The notes under the pieces: generated by a model
The model's input: only the letters and a program-made list of their open reading frames with translations
What the model was told of the DNA's origin: nothing
Database searches by the model: none
Made by a program: the position numbers and the translations under genes
Assembly (NCBI GenBank): GCA_905235775.1
Contig: CAJOMY010000078.1
Coordinates: 1-8,061, forward strand
Direction of reading: 5' to 3'
DNA from: an uncultured Bacteroidales bacterium
GTDB taxonomy: Bacteria; Bacteroidota; Bacteroidia; Bacteroidales; UBA932
Length of the DNA: 8,061 nucleotides
Shown: positions 6,534-8,061 of the stretch, piece after piece
Layout: each line of letters begins with the position of its first letter
Numbering within the stretch: the first letter of the stretch is position 1

Positions 6534-7604
6534 ATGAAACTCTCTCAATTCGATTTCGAACTCCCGCAGGAGAAAATCGCCACCGAACTGATGCCCGAGG
6601 TCAACGGGCACGTACAGTGGCGTGACGAGTGCAAGCTGATGGTCCTCCACAAGGCCACCGGCGAGATCGAGCACCGCCAGTTCAAGGACATCATCGAATA
6701 TTTCGGCAAGGGCGATCGCTTCATCCTCAATGACACGAAGGTTTTTCCGGCCAAGCTTTTCGGCAAGAAGGAGAAGACCGGCGCCGACATCATGGTGTTC
6801 CTCCTGCGCGAGCTCAACAAGGAACAGCGCCTCTGGGACGTGATCGTGGACCCGGCCCGCAAGATCCGCATCGGCAACAAACTCTACTTCGGCGAGGACG
6901 AGAGCATGGTGGCGGAGGTCATCGACAACACGACCTCCCGCGGCCGCACCCTGCGCTTCCTGTACGACGGCCCGTATGACGAGTTCAAGGCCGCCCTGTT
7001 CGCCCTCGGGCAGACCCCGGTCCCCGAATGGGTGAAGCAGACCCCGACCGAGCGTGACGCCGAGGAGTTCCAGACCATCTTCGCCACGCACGAAGGCGCC
7101 GTGTCGGCCCCGGCGGCCGGCCTGCATTTCAGCCGCGAACTGCTGAACCGCATGATCCTGCATGATATCGGAAAGACCTTCATCACCGTGCACATGGGCA
7201 TCGGACACTTCCGCACCGTGGACGTGGAGGACCTGTCCAAGCACCGCATGGACGGCGAGCGCATCATCATCAGCGACCAGGCGGCCGCGGAGATCAACGG
7301 CACCAAGCGCAGCGGGCACAAGATCTGCGCCGTGGGCGTGACCGTGATCCGGGCCCTGGAGACCTATGTGACCACGAACCATGAGGTGCGCCCGACCGAC
7401 ACCTGGACCAACAAGTTCATCTTCCCGCCCTATGAGTTCTCCGTCCCCGACGCCATTGTCTCCAACTTCCATCTTCCGGAATCCACGATGCTGATGTCCG
7501 TGGCGGCCTTCGGCGGCTATGAAAAGGTCATGAACGCCTACCAGAGCGCCCTGGACAACAATTACCGCTTCGGTCCCTACGGCGATGCCCTGCTGATCGT
7601 GTAA
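6534..7604 (+). CDS. queA: S-adenosylmethionine:tRNA ribosyltransferase-isomerase
   Basis: Transfers and isomerises the ribosyl part of SAM onto 7-aminomethyl-7-deazaguanine in the tRNA wobble position, giving epoxyqueuosine (queuosine pathway). The 356 residues match the family's length and sequence from end to end. Visible landmarks are MKLSQFDFELP at the start, NDTKVFPAKLFG (from Asn66), WDVIVDPARKIRIGNKLYFG, GAVSAPAAGLHF (188-199), HMGIGHFRTVDVEDLSKHRM, and the C-terminal NKFIFPPYEF with SNFHLPESTMLM. The region just after KIA (residues 17-29, TELMPEVNGHVQW) is a few residues longer than in Bacteroides versions I remember; otherwise nothing is odd. The ATG at 6534 gives the conserved N-terminus. 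It lies 57 bases after the TPR gene, behind a hairpin, and is followed by a good terminator. No other queuosine gene is in the window. Confidence 0.97.
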   Translation: MKLSQFDFELPQEKIATELMPEVNGHVQWRDECKLMVLHKATGEIEHRQFKDIIEYFGKGDRFILNDTKVFPAKLFGKKEKTGADIMVFLLRELNKEQRLWDVIVDPARKIRIGNKLYFGEDESMVAEVIDNTTSRGRTLRFLYDGPYDEFKAALFALGQTPVPEWVKQTPTERDAEEFQTIFATHEGAVSAPAAGLHFSRELLNRMILHDIGKTFITVHMGIGHFRTVDVEDLSKHRMDGERIIISDQAAAEINGTKRSGHKICAVGVTVIRALETYVTTNHEVRPTDTWTNKFIFPPYEFSVPDAIVSNFHLPESTMLMSVAAFGGYEKVMNAYQSALDNNYRFGPYGDALLIV

Positions 7605-7623
7605 TTAAAAATACGAATCTTAC

Positions 7624-7662
7624 AGGATCCGGTTGACTTTGTCGGCCGGATCTTTTATTTTT
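7624..7662 (+). terminator. rho-independent terminator after queA
   Basis: GATCCGG (7626-7632) pairs with CCGGATC (7646-7652), a perfect 7-bp stem that can extend by a G-T and an A-T pair to 7624/7654, with a 13-nt loop. It is followed by TTTTATTTTT (7653-7662). It lies 20 bases after the queA stop, so it should end the plus-strand run. The -33 element of the dprA promoter lies in the loop and its -7 element in the T-tract. Confidence 0.75.
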
Positions 7663-7663
7663 G
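7633..7663 (+). promoter_or_regulatory. Bacteroidota-type promoter for dprA
   Basis: TATTTTTG at 7656-7663 matches TAnnTTTG exactly and TTG at 7633-7635 lies 20 bases upstream, the family spacing. Transcription would begin near 7670, giving a leader of about 17 nt before the ATG at 7687. The elements are embedded in the terminator of queA. Confidence 0.55.
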
Positions 7664-7686
7664 CCCGCAACATAAAACTATGGAAA

Positions 7687-8061
7687 ATGGACGACAAGAT
7701 CTCCCGGCGGGTGAGCGCCATCGCGCTCAACGCCATCTTCGGCAATGAGCCGAAGTTCTCCCACCACCTGATTGACACGCTCGGCTCCGCCGGGGCCGTC
7801 TTTGCCCTTTCCGAGCAGGAAAAACTCGAGCTCTTCGGCCCCTATCACGCCCGTGCGGCCCGGATCGGTCCCGCCGCGCTGGAAGCGGCGGCAGACGAAT
7901 TTGAGCGCCTTTCCGCCCAGGGCTGCCAGTTTCTGGACATCTTCGAAGAAGCCTACCCGGAAGTTTTTGAATTATTAGTATATCTATTTATTGATTTTGG
8001 AACATTATTTTTAATATCTAATTCCCTAAGAGATATTATAGGAGGTATAAGAGTTTTATTA
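7687..8061 (+). CDS. dprA: DNA-processing protein DprA, N-terminal part only, running into unrelated low-GC sequence
   Basis: DprA loads RecA on incoming single-stranded DNA during transformation. Only the N-terminal helical (HhH/SAM-like) part is present: SAIALNAIFGNEPKFSHHLID, GSAGAVFALS and ALEAAADEFERLSAQGCQFLDI, followed by the start of the family's DxxYP motif (EEAYPE, ending at residue 92). The Rossmann-fold nucleotide-binding core that should follow (relatives continue with residues like RLxECxDAPxxLY) is missing. From about 7963 the frame stays open to the window end, but the 33 residues (VFELLVYLFIDFGTLF and on) look like a membrane segment with no DprA similarity and very low GC. 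The gene is therefore truncated, interrupted or joined to foreign sequence. ATG 7687 gives the conserved N-terminus; an ATG at 7680 is out of frame and stops after 22 codons. Confidence 0.75.
   Translation, partial: MDDKISRRVSAIALNAIFGNEPKFSHHLIDTLGSAGAVFALSEQEKLELFGPYHARAARIGPAALEAAADEFERLSAQGCQFLDIFEEAYPEVFELLVYLFIDFGTLFLISNSLRDIIGGIRVLL
7963..8061. other. low-GC tail of different origin (about 20% GC)
   Basis: Twenty of 99 bases are G or C here, against 42 of 60 in 7861-7920. The change occurs within a few bases after TACCCGGAA, inside a codon run that should continue dprA. Both a plus-strand frame (the dprA frame) and one minus-strand frame are open across it, so its own coding strand cannot be decided. 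The plus frame reads as hydrophobic residues. An AGGAGGT at 8040-8046 looks like a strong Shine-Dalgarno, unlike the rest of the window, but no start codon at suitable distance is seen. No terminal repeat or transposase end was recognised. Confidence 0.7.

Noticed and set aside
5859..7472. Long minus-strand open frame (537 codons) across the TPR gene and queA
   Set aside because: It spans two real plus-strand genes and their gap, is rich in the Val/Leu/Gly/Glu typical of antisense GC-rich frames, and shows no motif.
7680..7748. Alternative ATG at 7680 for dprA
   Set aside because: That frame stops after 22 codons; ATG 7687 gives the conserved DprA N-terminus.

Overview
The window looks like chromosomal DNA from a GC-rich member of the Bacteroidota, most likely an uncultured Bacteroidales. 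The reasons are QueA, DprA and SRPBCC proteins that resemble Bacteroidales versions from memory, promoter elements of the TAnnTTTG type (3916-3923, 3936-3943 on the minus strand, 7656-7663), the near absence of Shine-Dalgarno sequences before the genes, and a lipobox lipoprotein typical of the group. Genes are strongly GC-rich, while gaps between genes are short and AT-rich. No rRNA, tRNA, CRISPR array or transposase gene was seen.

Layout. Positions 1-110 are an AT-rich leader. It is followed by a plus-strand pair: an M13 zinc metallopeptidase lipoprotein (111-2126) and, four bases later, a LolC/FtsX-type ABC permease (2131-3288). A minus-strand Nudix hydrolase (3293-3904) converges on the permease with a 4-base gap. 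From a short divergent promoter region (3905-3960) a plus-strand run begins: SRPBCC-fold protein (3961-4404), RsmB/F-type rRNA m5C methyltransferase (4404-5636, one-base overlap), exported TPR protein (5643-6476), then queA (6534-7604) behind a 57-base gap that holds a perfect 9-bp inverted repeat. A hairpin-plus-T-tract terminator follows queA, and a Bacteroidota-type promoter for dprA lies inside that same terminator. dprA begins at 7687.

How the genes relate. Two genes concern RNA modification (rsmF-like rRNA methyltransferase, queA for tRNA queuosine). The peptidase lipoprotein and the Lol-type permease may both belong to envelope biology, but the ATPase partner is not in the window. The rest are household genes, and no dedicated accessory system is evident.

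Most unusual points: (1) a roughly 36-codon in-frame segment of the rRNA methyltransferase, just before SAM motif I, whose DNA is rich in inverted repeats and has atypical codons, suggesting a palindromic element inserted within a coding gene; (2) an abrupt fall to about 20% GC from about 7963 to the window end, which cuts off dprA after residue 92 and is either a low-GC insertion or a chimeric assembly end; (3) the queA leader hairpin ending two bases before the start codon; (4) the terminator/promoter overlap between queA and dprA; (5) overlapping divergent promoters between the Nudix and SRPBCC genes.
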